This document shows positions 1-6,680 of a DNA stretch of 35,315 nt, in pieces. The notes under the pieces are model-generated. The model made no database searches and was not told the origin of the DNA. It saw only the letters and a list, made by a program, of their open reading frames with translations. Location of the stretch: contig JAJPWY010000087.1 of NCBI GenBank assembly GCA_021205725.1, forward strand, positions 1-35,315, given 5' to 3'. A program made the translations under genes and the position numbers. Each line of letters opens with the position of its first letter. Within the stretch, counting starts at the first letter, position 1. The DNA is from Clostridiales bacterium. Its GTDB lineage: Bacteria > Bacillota > Clostridia > Oscillospirales > Oscillospiraceae.

Positions 1-22
1 TGAGCTGTTAAATTTTCTTCAT

Positions 23-158
23 TTACCCATTGACTTTTTGTTTGCAGACTCCATATCGTTTTTTTGGCTTGTTGACCACATTCTGCCCGGTTACGCTGAT
101 CATCGTTTCCCGCTTGCATTTGGGGCAGAACAGCGGGAAGTTTATTTGAACTTCCAAC
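23..158 (-). pseudogene. truncated cysteine-rich KTR-type protein fragment
   Basis: The minus-strand frame reads NFPLFCPKCKRETMISV followed by a diverged tail and a stop at 23-25. The FPLFCPKCKxETLIxV core is the second zinc-ribbon half of the small cysteine-rich KTR family, often found in conjugative and integrative elements of Firmicutes. The N-terminal half with the first CPxC pair is absent, and the usual KEPDA..TQS tail is replaced. No start codon or ribosome binding site is visible, so this is a decayed fragment. It overlaps the end of the preceding membrane ORF in another frame. It is a marker that the left edge holds relics of mobile DNA. Family assignment rests on motif recall only. 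Confidence 0.55.
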
Positions 159-354
159 CGTATCTTGCGGTAATCACAGCAACAATGCCAAAAACAACGG
201 CAAAACCAATGAGGAAATATCGGGCAATATTACTCAAATCCAAGAAGCCGCTACCTGTCACGGTTACTGCGCCTACGATAGCAACGACCGTCAAGACAGC
301 CACAATAATACTTACGATTTTACAAACAGTCTTTTTCGTAGCGATACATCCATA
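142..354 (-). pseudogene. small two-helix membrane protein ORF without a start codon
   Basis: An open frame of about 70 codons follows a stop at 355-357 and ends at 142-144. It has a short Lys-rich start (TKKTVCKI), a hydrophobic helix (VSIIVAVLTVVAIVGAVTV), a short polar turn (SGFLDLSN) and a second helix (YFLIGFAVVFGIVAVITA), ending RYGWKFK. The pattern is clearly that of a real small membrane protein, but there is no ATG, and the only GTG/TTG codons lie inside helix 1. The nearest ATG upstream is in another frame, so a frameshift probably removed the start. I do not recognise the family. It sits between a broken response regulator and a KTR fragment in an AT-richer stretch, which suggests a decayed module. 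Confidence 0.4.
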
Positions 355-428
355 TTATCGGGACAGAATATCCCAATCTATTATTCTTTTGTCGGCAAGG
401 TAGACCTGCCGCAATCTTAAAGCCAGAC

Positions 429-459
429 CTATCCGGCGCAATCGCAAAACGCCGGATAG
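429..459. repeat. perfect 10-bp inverted repeat
   Basis: CTATCCGGCG at 429-438 is repeated in inverse orientation as CGCCGGATAG at 450-459, with an 11-base loop. It lies exactly where the response-regulator remnant loses similarity, so it may mark a deletion junction or a small palindromic insertion. There is no T-tract on either side, so it is not a convincing terminator. Confidence 0.6.
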
Positions 460-626
460 TCCGGAAAGCATCAAATCCAGCAAAACAAGGTCTGGTTTAT
501 TCTGGGTAAGGAGATAAAGCGCCTCTGTACCAGAGCCCTCAATACACCGTACCCCTCCCGGGTCAGTACCTCCGCCAGCAGATCGCCGATGGCCACGTCG
601 TCGTCTATGACTGCAACCGTTTTCAT
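450..626 (-). pseudogene. response regulator receiver domain, frameshifted and truncated
   Basis: The ATG at 624-626 has a G-rich ribosome binding site. It begins MKTVAVIDDDVAIGDLLAEV, the first strand and acidic pocket (DDD) of an OmpR-type receiver. Around 531-539 the frame is broken: the expected continuation SGTEALYLLTQNKPDLVLLD, with the phospho-acceptor Asp, is found in a different minus frame, consistent with a loss of about four bases after RA. Similarity stops after LMLSGLSG, at the palindrome around 429-459. The rest of the receiver and the DNA-binding domain are missing. Response regulators of this kind often accompany a histidine kinase and ABC transporter in mobile modules of Clostridia; none is left here. 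Confidence 0.7.
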
Positions 627-701
627 GTTCTGTCCCCCCTGCGTGAGCTTGTCCCTTCTGCCTACTATATCATCTGAACCGGACAAAGAAAATAGCCCGG
701 C

Positions 702-778
702 GCATTTTTAAGAAATGCTACAGATACCCCTTTGCCCAATCTGGATATCTCCGTACGGGGAAATTTTCAAAACACCCC
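702..778. other. non-coding stretch between decayed module and SOS promoter
   Basis: No supported reading frame. A short inverted repeat (GCATTT...AAATGC) occurs near 702-718. The rest is anonymous AT-rich sequence. Confidence 0.4.
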
Positions 779-807
779 TTGACATATTCTCCGTTTGGTG
801 ATACTAT
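779..807 (+). promoter_or_regulatory. sigma-A promoter without an obvious target gene
   Basis: TTGACA at 779-784, a 17-base spacer and TACTAT at 802-807 make a strong sigma-A promoter pointing rightwards. No coding sequence follows before the oppositely oriented tRNA genes. The first plus-strand gene is the small HTH protein at 1179, almost 370 bases downstream. Either the transcript runs antisense through the tRNA pair, or the promoter is left over from a lost SOS gene. Confidence 0.7.
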
Positions 808-821
808 ATCTGCATCAGATA
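807..821. repeat. perfect palindrome at the expected transcription start
   Basis: TATCTG-CAT-CAGATA is a perfect inverted repeat lying between the -10 box and the LexA-type box. Its place at the start of transcription suits an operator, though chance cannot be excluded. Confidence 0.4.
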
Positions 822-834
822 GAACAAACGTTCG
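821..834. promoter_or_regulatory. LexA (SOS) operator box
   Basis: AGAACAAACGTTCG contains GAAC-N4-GTTC with the exact four-base spacing of the Gram-positive LexA/DinR box (CGAACRNRYGTTYG). It sits 14 bases after the -10 element, where repressor binding would block transcription. This fits an SOS-controlled promoter, but no SOS gene is next to it. Confidence 0.65.
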
Positions 835-864
835 ATTCTTGCGAATACCGAACCGACGAGGACA

Positions 865-900
865 AAAAAGGAACCGGGAACCGAATACTCGGTTCCCGGT
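865..900 (-). terminator. intrinsic terminator of the tRNA operon
   Basis: An 11-bp perfect stem (ACCGGGAACCG with CGGTTCCCGGT) with a 6-base loop. Read on the minus strand it is followed within 3 bases by a run of six T. It lies just downstream of tRNA-Tyr and ends the two-tRNA transcript. Confidence 0.85.
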
Positions 901-905
901 CACGA

Positions 906-988
906 TGGAGGAGAATGGATTCGAACCATTGTAGGCGTCAACCAACAGATTTACAGTCTGCCCCCTTTAGCCACTTGGGTACTCCTCC
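906..988 (-). tRNA. tRNA-Tyr (anticodon GTA)
   Basis: Class II tRNA with a 7-bp acceptor stem (GGAGGAG), anticodon loop ACTGTAAATCT giving GTA, a long variable arm, a GGTTCGAATCC T-loop and an encoded 3' CCA. The second gene of a minus-strand tRNA pair, 19 bases after tRNA-Thr, with the terminator directly downstream. Confidence 0.95.
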
Positions 989-1007
989 ATATTTTATTGT
1001 TGCTGAA

Positions 1008-1080
1008 AGCTGGTAGACGGACTTGAACCCCCGACCTGCTGATTACAAATCAGCTGCTCTACCAACTGAGCTATACCAGC
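1008..1080 (-). tRNA. tRNA-Thr (anticodon TGT)
   Basis: Acceptor stem GCTGGTA pairs with TACCAGC. The D-arm has GCTCAGTTGGTAGAGC, the anticodon loop carries TGT, and the T-arm is GGGGGTTCAAGTCCGTC. The 3' CCA is not encoded, unlike in the neighbouring tRNA-Tyr, so it must be added after transcription. First gene of the minus-strand tRNA operon. Confidence 0.95.
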
Positions 1081-1110
1081 AAGCTCGCCCTCTCGGAATC
1101 AGCAAGGAGT

Positions 1111-1139
1111 ATTTTACCGGAATCGAATCGGTTTGTCAA
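1111..1139 (-). promoter_or_regulatory. promoter of the tRNA-Thr/tRNA-Tyr operon
   Basis: Read on the minus strand: TTGACA (1134-1139), a 17-base spacer and TAAAAT (1111-1116), about 30 bases upstream of tRNA-Thr. A near-consensus sigma-A promoter suited to a stable RNA operon. Confidence 0.85.
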
Positions 1140-1178
1140 TACCTGATTGAAACTTTTTGCGGCAAGGAGGAAAAATTT

Positions 1179-1526
1179 ATGTCCAGACCCATCTATCGCC
1201 GGGGAGCGCCCTACGCCAAAAAGACGGCCCACCTGCTCCGGCACGTGATCCATCCGGAGCTGGACTCCGATCTGGATCGTTATCAGCTGGCCCTGGTGGA
1301 CGCCCTTCGGGACAGGCTTACCCCCCGGGAGACGGAGTGCATGGTGCACTACTATCTCCTGGGGGAGAGCATGACGGAGGTGGCGTCCCGGCTGGGGATC
1401 AATCTCTCCACCGTCTCCCGGACGGTGGAGCGGGGGGAGGCCAAGCTGGACGGCCTGCTCAAGCTGGCCATCTCCATCAGTCCCATCCGGCTGAATCAGG
1501 ACTGGTCAGGCAGACGGGCGTCCTGA
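1179..1526 (+). CDS. small sigma-region-4-like HTH DNA-binding protein
   Basis: 115 residues starting at an ATG 8 bases after AAGGAGG; upstream extensions run into the tRNA genes and are not real. Residues 47-90 (LTPRETECMVHYYLLGESMT onward) form a helix-turn-helix like sigma-70 region 4 or LuxR output domains, with a recognition helix around INLSTVSRTVERGEAKL. There is no sigma region 2 and no receiver, so it is a stand-alone DNA-binding domain with a basic N-terminus (MSRPIYRRGAPYAKK). The target is unknown. The 3' end overlaps tmcAL tail-to-tail by 50 bases. No good promoter lies immediately upstream; the SOS-type promoter at 779 is the nearest on this strand. Family call is firm, role unknown. 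Confidence 0.8.
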   Translation: MSRPIYRRGAPYAKKTAHLLRHVIHPELDSDLDRYQLALVDALRDRLTPRETECMVHYYLLGESMTEVASRLGINLSTVSRTVERGEAKLDGLLKLAISISPIRLNQDWSGRRAS

Positions 1527-2721
1527 GCCACTCCAGACCGCCGGGGCCGGGCCGGGGCAGGCAGAGCTGCCGCAGATCCTCTCCCCGGCACTCCGCCTGA
1601 AAGACGGCCTGGGCGTCCTGTCCCAGCTGCCGTATCTGTCCGGAGCGGAGAACCACCGGGAGCCTTGCCCGGCCCTTCATTTCCCGGAGCAGGGTCTGCC
1701 CCCGGCGGTTAAAGCCCAGCACCCGGAGATAGGGCGCCCGTTTCGGGCGCTGGTCGGCAGTCAGCCCCAGGAAAGCCCACAGCGCCATGCGCCGGATGCG
1801 GGCCTCGGGATAGCGGCGGGTCTTGGCCAGGTCGTAGAGCTGTGCCAGCGTGGTGGCCTCCCCTGCGGCCCGGGCCAGACGCCGCTCCAGTCCCGGGGCC
1901 CAGTCCGGCAGGGCGGACAGCTCCTCCTCCGTCATGGAGCGGAGCCGGGCCAGGATCCCCCGCTCACAGGCCTCCAGCCGGGCGGGACAGCGGCCCGCCT
2001 CCCGCTCCCGGGCCACGATCTCCCGGCTGGAGCCGGGGAGGGCGGCCTCCAGCCTTGTCCATTCCCCGTCGCTCATCCAGCGGCGGAGCAGGGAGCCGGA
2101 GGGCCATTCGGTCTCCTGCTGGCTGTCATGGTTCGCTCCCTGTCGGGGGAAGGTCAGGGCGGTCACGTCCTCCCGGCCCCAGTGCCGGAGGGCCCGGAGG
2201 TACTCCACCCCCAGGATGTTGTTGGGCGTCTCCAGGCAGCGCCCACGCTCCCCAATCAACCGCTCCAGCGCCCGCTGGCGGGCGGCAGGGTAGGATAGAC
2301 CGTCCTCCAGCCCTGCCCGGAGCAGGGGTTGGAGGGCGTCGCTGTCCAGAGCCCGGGCCGCCGGGGTCAGCCGGGAGAGGTCGCCATCCTCGCTGCCGAA
2401 GGCGACGGTGTCCACGATTCCGGTGTCCAGCAGACACCCAACGCCCCCCCGGGCGAAGGTTTCCGCCGAGGAGGCCGCCCAGAGGAGGGGCAGCTCCAGC
2501 ACCAGGTCCGCTCCGCCCCGGAGAGCCATCTCCGCCCGGGCGGAGCGATCCAGGGCGGCGGCAGTCCCCCGCTGGGTAAAGCCGCCGCTCATGACGCAGA
2601 CGATCCCCTTCTCCGGGCAGGCAGCTCTGATCTGTTCCAGCAGCCAGCGGTGTCCCCGGTGGAAGGGGTCGAGCTCACAGACGACGCCTGCGGCGGAACG
2701 GGGGACGTTTGGGTCGGGCAT
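1477..2721 (-). CDS. tmcAL: tRNA(Met) cytidine acetate ligase (YlbM family)
   Basis: 414 residues. TmcAL makes N4-acetylcytidine at the wobble position of elongator tRNA-Met, using acetate and ATP in the cytoplasm. The N-terminus has the nucleotidyltransferase signature GVVCELDPFHRGH (residues 12-24, HxGH motif) and VMSGGFTQRGTAA. The first motif carries LDPFH where the family usually has YNPFH. The C-terminal half (RPKRAPYLRVLGF) is typical of the family, and length is normal. Start: the ATG at 2719-2721 with AGGAGG upstream. The frame stays open far upstream only because of GC-rich shadow sequence opposite ackA. It is divergent from ackA, whose product handles acetate, the substrate of TmcAL; the link may be coincidence. 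Confidence 0.93.
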   Translation of the reverse strand: MPDPNVPRSAAGVVCELDPFHRGHRWLLEQIRAACPEKGIVCVMSGGFTQRGTAAALDRSARAEMALRGGADLVLELPLLWAASSAETFARGGVGCLLDTGIVDTVAFGSEDGDLSRLTPAARALDSDALQPLLRAGLEDGLSYPAARQRALERLIGERGRCLETPNNILGVEYLRALRHWGREDVTALTFPRQGANHDSQQETEWPSGSLLRRWMSDGEWTRLEAALPGSSREIVAREREAGRCPARLEACERGILARLRSMTEEELSALPDWAPGLERRLARAAGEATTLAQLYDLAKTRRYPEARIRRMALWAFLGLTADQRPKRAPYLRVLGFNRRGQTLLREMKGRARLPVVLRSGQIRQLGQDAQAVFQAECRGEDLRQLCLPRPGPGGLEWLRTPVCLTSPDSAGWD

Positions 2722-2781
2722 GAGGCTTCCTCCTTTTGGCGGGACGGCGTTTTTCAAAAATTCTCCAAAAAACGGTTGTTC

Positions 2782-2810
2782 TTCACACAGTTTTGTAATA
2801 GAATTATTAT
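2782..2810 (+). promoter_or_regulatory. putative ackA promoter
   Basis: TTCACA (2782-2787), a 17-base spacer and TATTAT (2805-2810), 68 bases before the ackA ATG. The AT-rich island stands out from its GC-rich surroundings. Confidence 0.65.
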
Positions 2811-2877
2811 AGCGTGTCCGGCAGGTCTGCGCAAGCGCTAAGGTCGGGCACAGGACATCGCAAAGGAGAATCACAGT

Positions 2878-4089
2878 ATGAATATTCTGGTCATCAATGC
2901 GGGAAGCTCTTCCCTGAAGTATCAGCTGCTGGACCCCGCCACCGGCGAGCTGCTGGCCAAGGGCCTGTGCGAGCGCATCGGCCTGGACGGCAAATTCACC
3001 TACAAGCCCCAGGTGCCGGGCAAGGCGGGAAAGAACGCAGTGGATGTGGCCATGCCCACCCACTCTGAGGCGATCCAGGCGGTGCTGGACGCCCTGGTTG
3101 ACAAGGACAACGGCGTGTTGTCCTCTATGAGCGAGATTGACGCCGTGGGCCACCGGGTCGTCCATGGCGGCGAGAGCTTCGCCTCCTCCGTCCTGCTCAC
3201 CGACGAGGTGCTGAAGGCCATCGAGGAGTGCAATCCCCTGGCTCCCCTCCACAACCCCGCCAACCTCATCGGCATCCGGGCCTGCGCCGCCGTGCTGGGG
3301 GACAAGGTGCCCCAGGTGGCCGTGTTTGACACCGCCTTCCATCAGACCATGCCTCCCGTGGCCTACACCTATGCTATCCCCTATGAGTACTACGAAAACG
3401 ACAAGATCCGCCGCTACGGCTTCCACGGAACCTCTCACCGGTTCGTCTCCGCCCGGGCCGCCGCCATGCTGGGGAAGCCCATCGAGGAGCTGAAGATCAT
3501 CACCTGCCATCTGGGCAACGGCTCCTCCATCGCCGCCGTCAAAAACGGCAAGTGCGTGGACACCACCATGGGCCTGACGCCCCTGGCGGGCCTCCCCATG
3601 GGCACCCGGGCGGGCGACATGGACGCCGGCGTCATGGAGTTTTTGATGAACAAGTACAATCTCTCCATCGGCGAGATGATGAACATCCTCAACAAGAAGT
3701 CCGGCGTGCTGGGCATCTCCGGGGTGTCCTCCGACTTCCGTGATCTGGACGCCGCCGCCGCAGAGGGCAACGTCCGGGCAAAGCTGGCCATCGACGTGTT
3801 CTGCTATGACGTGAAAAAGTATATCGGCTCCTACGCCGCCGCCATGGGCGGGGTGGATGCCATCGTCTTTACCGCCGGTGTGGGCGAGAACAGCCCCGAG
3901 CTGCGCACCGCCATGACCGAGGGCCTGAGCTATATGGGCGTGGCTCCCCTGAACCAGGAGGCCAACCACAAGCGGGGCGAGGAGGTCGATATCTCCGGCG
4001 AGGGCTCTCAGGTGAAGGTGCTGGTCATCCCCACCAACGAGGAGCTGATGATCGCCATGGATACGGCGGAGATCGTGGAAAAGCTGTAA
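2878..4089 (+). CDS. ackA: acetate kinase
   Basis: 403 residues, the normal length. It interconverts acetyl phosphate + ADP and acetate + ATP in the cytoplasm, giving ATP from acetyl-CoA during fermentation. Family signatures are complete: NAGSSSLKYQL at residues 6-16, GHRVVHGGE, FDTAFHQTMP, GFHGTSHRFV (catalytic His), TPLAGLPMGTRAGDMD (catalytic Arg), FTAGVGENS and TNEELMIA near the end. The ATG follows AAAGGAGA. The usual partner pta is not adjacent; instead a small TSCPD protein follows after 30 bases, likely in the same transcript. Confidence 0.97.
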   Translation: MNILVINAGSSSLKYQLLDPATGELLAKGLCERIGLDGKFTYKPQVPGKAGKNAVDVAMPTHSEAIQAVLDALVDKDNGVLSSMSEIDAVGHRVVHGGESFASSVLLTDEVLKAIEECNPLAPLHNPANLIGIRACAAVLGDKVPQVAVFDTAFHQTMPPVAYTYAIPYEYYENDKIRRYGFHGTSHRFVSARAAAMLGKPIEELKIITCHLGNGSSIAAVKNGKCVDTTMGLTPLAGLPMGTRAGDMDAGVMEFLMNKYNLSIGEMMNILNKKSGVLGISGVSSDFRDLDAAAAEGNVRAKLAIDVFCYDVKKYIGSYAAAMGGVDAIVFTAGVGENSPELRTAMTEGLSYMGVAPLNQEANHKRGEEVDISGEGSQVKVLVIPTNEELMIAMDTAEIVEKL

Positions 4090-4119
4090 GGCCCCGCCGC
4101 TACAGAGAAAGGAATCGCT

Positions 4120-4389
4120 ATGCTGTACACATTCAAGCCCCGGGGCGTCTGCTCCCGGGAGATCCGGATCGAGCTGGAGGAGGCCGACGGCAGGCAGGTC
4201 ATCCAGAGCATGGAGGCCGTGGGCGGCTGCAACGGCAACCTCCAGGGCATCGGCGCTCTGCTGAAGGGCATGACCCCGGAGGAGGCTATCAGCCGGATGA
4301 AGGGCATCCGCTGCGGCATGAAGGGCACCTCCTGCCCCGACCAGATCGCCCAGGGTCTGGAGCGGCTGCTGGCAGAGCAGGCAGGCTAA
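4120..4389 (+). CDS. TSCPD-domain protein (TIGR03905-like, four cysteines)
   Basis: 89 residues with four conserved cysteines (C11, C37, C65, C72) and the hallmark KGTSCPDQIA. This is the stand-alone TSCPD family, related to the zinc-binding C-terminal segment of class II ribonucleotide reductases. The cysteines probably bind a metal. The function of the stand-alone form is not established. The ATG follows AGAAAGGAATCGCT, a fair ribosome binding site. It lies 30 bases after ackA and just before a terminator, so ackA and this gene likely share a transcript. Confidence 0.85.
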   Translation: MLYTFKPRGVCSREIRIELEEADGRQVIQSMEAVGGCNGNLQGIGALLKGMTPEEAISRMKGIRCGMKGTSCPDQIAQGLERLLAEQAG

Positions 4390-4414
4390 ATCACCTCAAA
4401 CACAAAATACGCTG

Positions 4415-4454
4415 ACCGGCCCGGTTCCCATTATGGGAGCCGGGCCGGTTTTGC
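4415..4454 (+). terminator. intrinsic terminator after ackA operon, shared with spo0A
   Basis: A long GC-rich stem (ACCGGCCCGG with CCGGGCCGGT, extended by TCCC/GGGA across a short loop) followed by TTTT on the plus strand. It separates the convergent TSCPD gene and spo0A and may act in both directions. Confidence 0.8.
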
Positions 4455-4460
4455 GCACGC

Positions 4461-5210
4461 TTAGCGCTCCTTTCGCTGGAGCTGGAGACGGTCGGCGATC
4501 ATGGCGATGAACTCGCTGTTGGTGGGCTTTCCCTTGGCGTTGGATACGGTATAGCCGAAGTATTTTTGCAGCGTCTCCAGGTCGCCCCGATCCCAGGCCA
4601 CCTCGATGGCGTGGCGGATGGCCCGCTCCACACGGCTGGCGGTGGTGCCATACCGCTTGGCCACCTCGGGATAGAGCACCTTGGTGACGGCGTTGATCAC
4701 GTCCATGTCATCCACAGCGATGAGGATGGCCTCCCGGAGGTACTGGTAGCCCTTGATGTGGGCGGGAACGCCGATCTCGTGGATAATGGAGGTGACGAGG
4801 GTCTCCATGTTCTGATAGGCCTTGGGGGTGACGGTGGCGCTGTTGCGGAGCAGGCGAACCCGCTCCACCACCGCCTGGCCCCGGCTGGGCTTGGTCAGGA
4901 AGTAGTCCGCCCCCAGCTCCGCAGACCGGGCTGCCACACCACCGGCCACAAAGCTGGAATAGATCAGGATGCCCGGCCTTCTGGCCTCCTGGGTGTTGAT
5001 CTGCTCCAGCAGCTCCAGCCCGTCCATCCCGAATAGCACCAAATCCATCACCAGCACCTCCGCCCCGGTCTCCCGGAGCAGGCCGATGACCTTTCCTCCT
5101 TCGCCGGTCACGCCCGCTACCTGGATATCCGGCTCTGTGCCCAGCTCCTTCACCAGACTGGAGCGAGCGTCCTCATCTGCGTCTGCAATCACAACTTTGA
5201 TGATGTTCAT
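4461..5210 (-). CDS. spo0A: sporulation master regulator Spo0A
   Basis: 249 residues. Spo0A is the phosphorelay-controlled transcription factor that starts sporulation and binds 0A boxes (TGTCGAA). The C-terminal effector domain is highly conserved: [63 protein letters not shown]. The receiver is divergent. The phospho-acceptor D56 and K107 are present, but the acidic pocket reads D10-A11 where B. subtilis has DD, and the residues after D56 are LVLFGMDG instead of IIMPHLDG. Start: two in-frame ATGs exist at 5216 and 5210. AAGGGGAAGG abuts the first and is 6 bases from the second, so 5210 is the better choice. spoIVB, its usual neighbour, is not upstream. The upstream region carries several 0A boxes. 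Confidence 0.97.
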   Translation of the reverse strand: MNIIKVVIADADEDARSSLVKELGTEPDIQVAGVTGEGGKVIGLLRETGAEVLVMDLVLFGMDGLELLEQINTQEARRPGILIYSSFVAGGVAARSAELGADYFLTKPSRGQAVVERVRLLRNSATVTPKAYQNMETLVTSIIHEIGVPAHIKGYQYLREAILIAVDDMDVINAVTKVLYPEVAKRYGTTASRVERAIRHAIEVAWDRGDLETLQKYFGYTVSNAKGKPTNSEFIAMIADRLQLQRKER

Positions 5211-5293
5211 TTGCATCCTTCCCCTTTGCCTTTCATTTTAAAAATACAGCTCATTGTGGGCTGTTTGACGTGTTCCTGTAAACCTCTATCCAT

Positions 5294-5322
5294 AATTTAA
5301 CACACTCCAACGCCGTTCGCAA
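5294..5322 (-). promoter_or_regulatory. putative spo0A promoter
   Basis: On the minus strand TTGCGA (5317-5322), a 17-base spacer and TAAATT (5294-5299), about 84 bases upstream of the spo0A start. No clear sigma-H promoter was seen. Confidence 0.5.
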
Positions 5323-5351
5323 TCCTTTTTCAACTAAAAAATTTACCTTTT

Positions 5352-5500
5352 TGTCGATCAGTTCCGACCTTTTGCGACGTTTCGACAAAAGAGGTTGTTT
5401 TTCTCCCCGATGCTTCCCGTCCGTTCCCGCATCTTCCCCCGATTTTGGCAAAAATCCCCCTTTGTGCGCCTCACGTCGAAAGCTCTGCCCTTCTGTCGAA
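5352..5500. promoter_or_regulatory. cluster of Spo0A-binding (0A) boxes upstream of spo0A
   Basis: Within the 437-base intergenic stretch 5211-5647 there are two exact 7-base 0A boxes: TGTCGAA at 5494-5500 on the plus strand, and the same on the minus strand at 5381-5387, inside TTTTGTCGAAA. One-mismatch copies lie at 5352-5358 (TGTCGAT) and 5474-5480 (CGTCGAA). They sit upstream of the spo0A promoter and suggest autoregulation, as known for Bacillus and clostridial spo0A. No credible gene lies in the stretch. Confidence 0.65.
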
Positions 5501-5587
5501 AATGGATTTGAATTTCCATATCCTCTCATTTCTGTAAAAATCTGGAAATTCTAGCCAGACAGGATGCGACCGGTTCCGACTCCGGGC

Positions 5588-5618
5588 GAAAAAAACGGAG
5601 CCACGCTGCCGTGGCTCC
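5588..5618 (-). terminator. intrinsic terminator of the aquaporin gene
   Basis: Perfect 9-bp stem GGAGCCACG/CGTGGCTCC with a 4-base loop. Read on the minus strand it is followed by a run of seven T. It lies 30 bases past the aquaporin stop. Confidence 0.88.
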
Positions 5619-5647
5619 GAATGTCGATGGATTGTGGGAAATCGCTC

Positions 5648-6328
5648 TCAGGCCTTGTCGCCCTTCTCTAGCCAGCCGTATACCAGGGCAGCCAGTGCGC
5701 CGCCCACCAGAGGGCCGACGATGAAGATCCAGACCTGTGCCAGAGCGTCGCCGCCGGCGAAAATGGCGGGCATCAGGCTCCGAGCGGGGTTGACCGAGGT
5801 GCCGGTCAGGGCAATGCCCAGGATGTGTACCAGGGTCAGGGTCAGGCCGATGACCAGGCCGGAGACCGCTCCGTTCTCCACCTTGCTGGTGACGCCGATG
5901 ATGGCCAGGACGAACACGAAGGTGAGGATGATCTCCGCCACCAGTGCGCCGCCCACCGAGCCGTTGGCCCAGCCAGACTGGATTTGGTTGGCGCCAAAGC
6001 CACAGTCAAAGCCGAACAGGATGCCCAGGATGACGCAGCCCACGGCAGAGCCCACCAGCTGAGACACCACATAGCCCACAAAGTCGGTGGCGGTGAGCTG
6101 CTTCCGGATGAGCATGGCCAGGGACACGGCGGGGTTGATGTGGCAGCCGGAGATGTTGCCGATGCTGTAGGCCATGGCGACGATGACCAGCCCAAAGGCC
6201 AGGGCAGTCAGCAGATAGCCGCTGCCGGAGGCGCTGTCACAGCCCACTGCGACAGCCGTGCCGCAGCCAAAGGTGACCAGAACACAGGTACCGATGGCCT
6301 CGGCTACATACTTTTTGATGTTTTTCAT
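5648..6328 (-). CDS. aquaporin (MIP family, AqpZ-like)
   Basis: 226 residues, six predicted membrane helices, two NPA half-helix motifs (HINPAVS at 63-69 and SVNPARS at 178-184). The conserved His in helix 5 (LVHILGIALTG) and the Arg after the second NPA match the narrow ar/R filter of water-selective channels such as AqpZ, so water transport is more likely than glycerol. No glycerol-use gene lies nearby. Start: ATG at 6328 with AAAGGAG upstream. It has its own promoter and terminator, so it is monocistronic. Water/osmotic balance across the membrane is the likely role; exact substrate is not proven by sequence. Confidence 0.92.
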   Translation of the reverse strand: MKNIKKYVAEAIGTCVLVTFGCGTAVAVGCDSASGSGYLLTALAFGLVIVAMAYSIGNISGCHINPAVSLAMLIRKQLTATDFVGYVVSQLVGSAVGCVILGILFGFDCGFGANQIQSGWANGSVGGALVAEIILTFVFVLAIIGVTSKVENGAVSGLVIGLTLTLVHILGIALTGTSVNPARSLMPAIFAGGDALAQVWIFIVGPLVGGALAALVYGWLEKGDKA

Positions 6329-6373
6329 GGAAAAACTCCTTTCCGGGCAGCGATCTCGCTGCGTGATATTATA

Positions 6374-6402
6374 ATTATATCATTCCCATAAGTGGAAATC
6401 AA
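6374..6402 (-). promoter_or_regulatory. promoter of the aquaporin gene
   Basis: On the minus strand TTGATT (6397-6402), a 17-base spacer and a consensus TATAAT (6374-6379), 45 bases from the start codon. Confidence 0.75.
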
Positions 6403-6608
6403 TTCATCAGGGAGAAATCCATGCAAAAATGGAAATCTTTTCCTGCCTGATCGGGGAAAGCGCCCCAGGCATACAGAGGGCCGCAGGCCGGGAGCGCCGG
6501 CGATCCGCAGAGCCGGGGTCGTTCGAAGAATTTTGGAAAAAAGTGCATGGTCTGGAAGGAATCAAAGGAAATCAGGAAGGATCTGACGCATTTTCCGCCC
6601 ATTTCCAC
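6403..6608. other. intergenic region between divergent promoters
   Basis: No convincing gene. An open frame extends upstream of the HD protein through this stretch, but it has no ribosome binding site, and the promoter at 6609-6637 lies downstream of its start. The divergent aquaporin and HD-gene promoters flank it. No clear operator was found. Confidence 0.4.
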
Positions 6609-6637
6609 ATGACATCCCATCTGCGGTGTGCTAGAAT
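6609..6637 (+). promoter_or_regulatory. promoter of the HD-domain gene
   Basis: ATGACA (6609-6614), a 17-base spacer and TAGAAT (6632-6637), 43 bases before the ATG at 6681. Confidence 0.6.
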
Positions 6638-6680
6638 GGCCCTGAGAAAAGCCGATGCAGACCGAAACGGAGGTGGCCTT

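Noticed and set aside
38..403. 121-codon plus-strand frame at the left edge
   Set aside because: The minus strand in the same place shows coding-type patterns (KTR core, two membrane helices), so this frame is a shadow.
2722..3969. Upstream extension of the tmcAL frame opposite ackA
   Set aside because: It covers the ackA gene in reverse and lacks a start with a ribosome binding site; TmcAL length is normal from the ATG at 2721.
5251..5529. 92-codon minus-strand frame upstream of spo0A
   Set aside because: It covers the 0A boxes and the spo0A promoter, has no ribosome binding site and no recognisable domain; regulatory DNA explains the stretch better.
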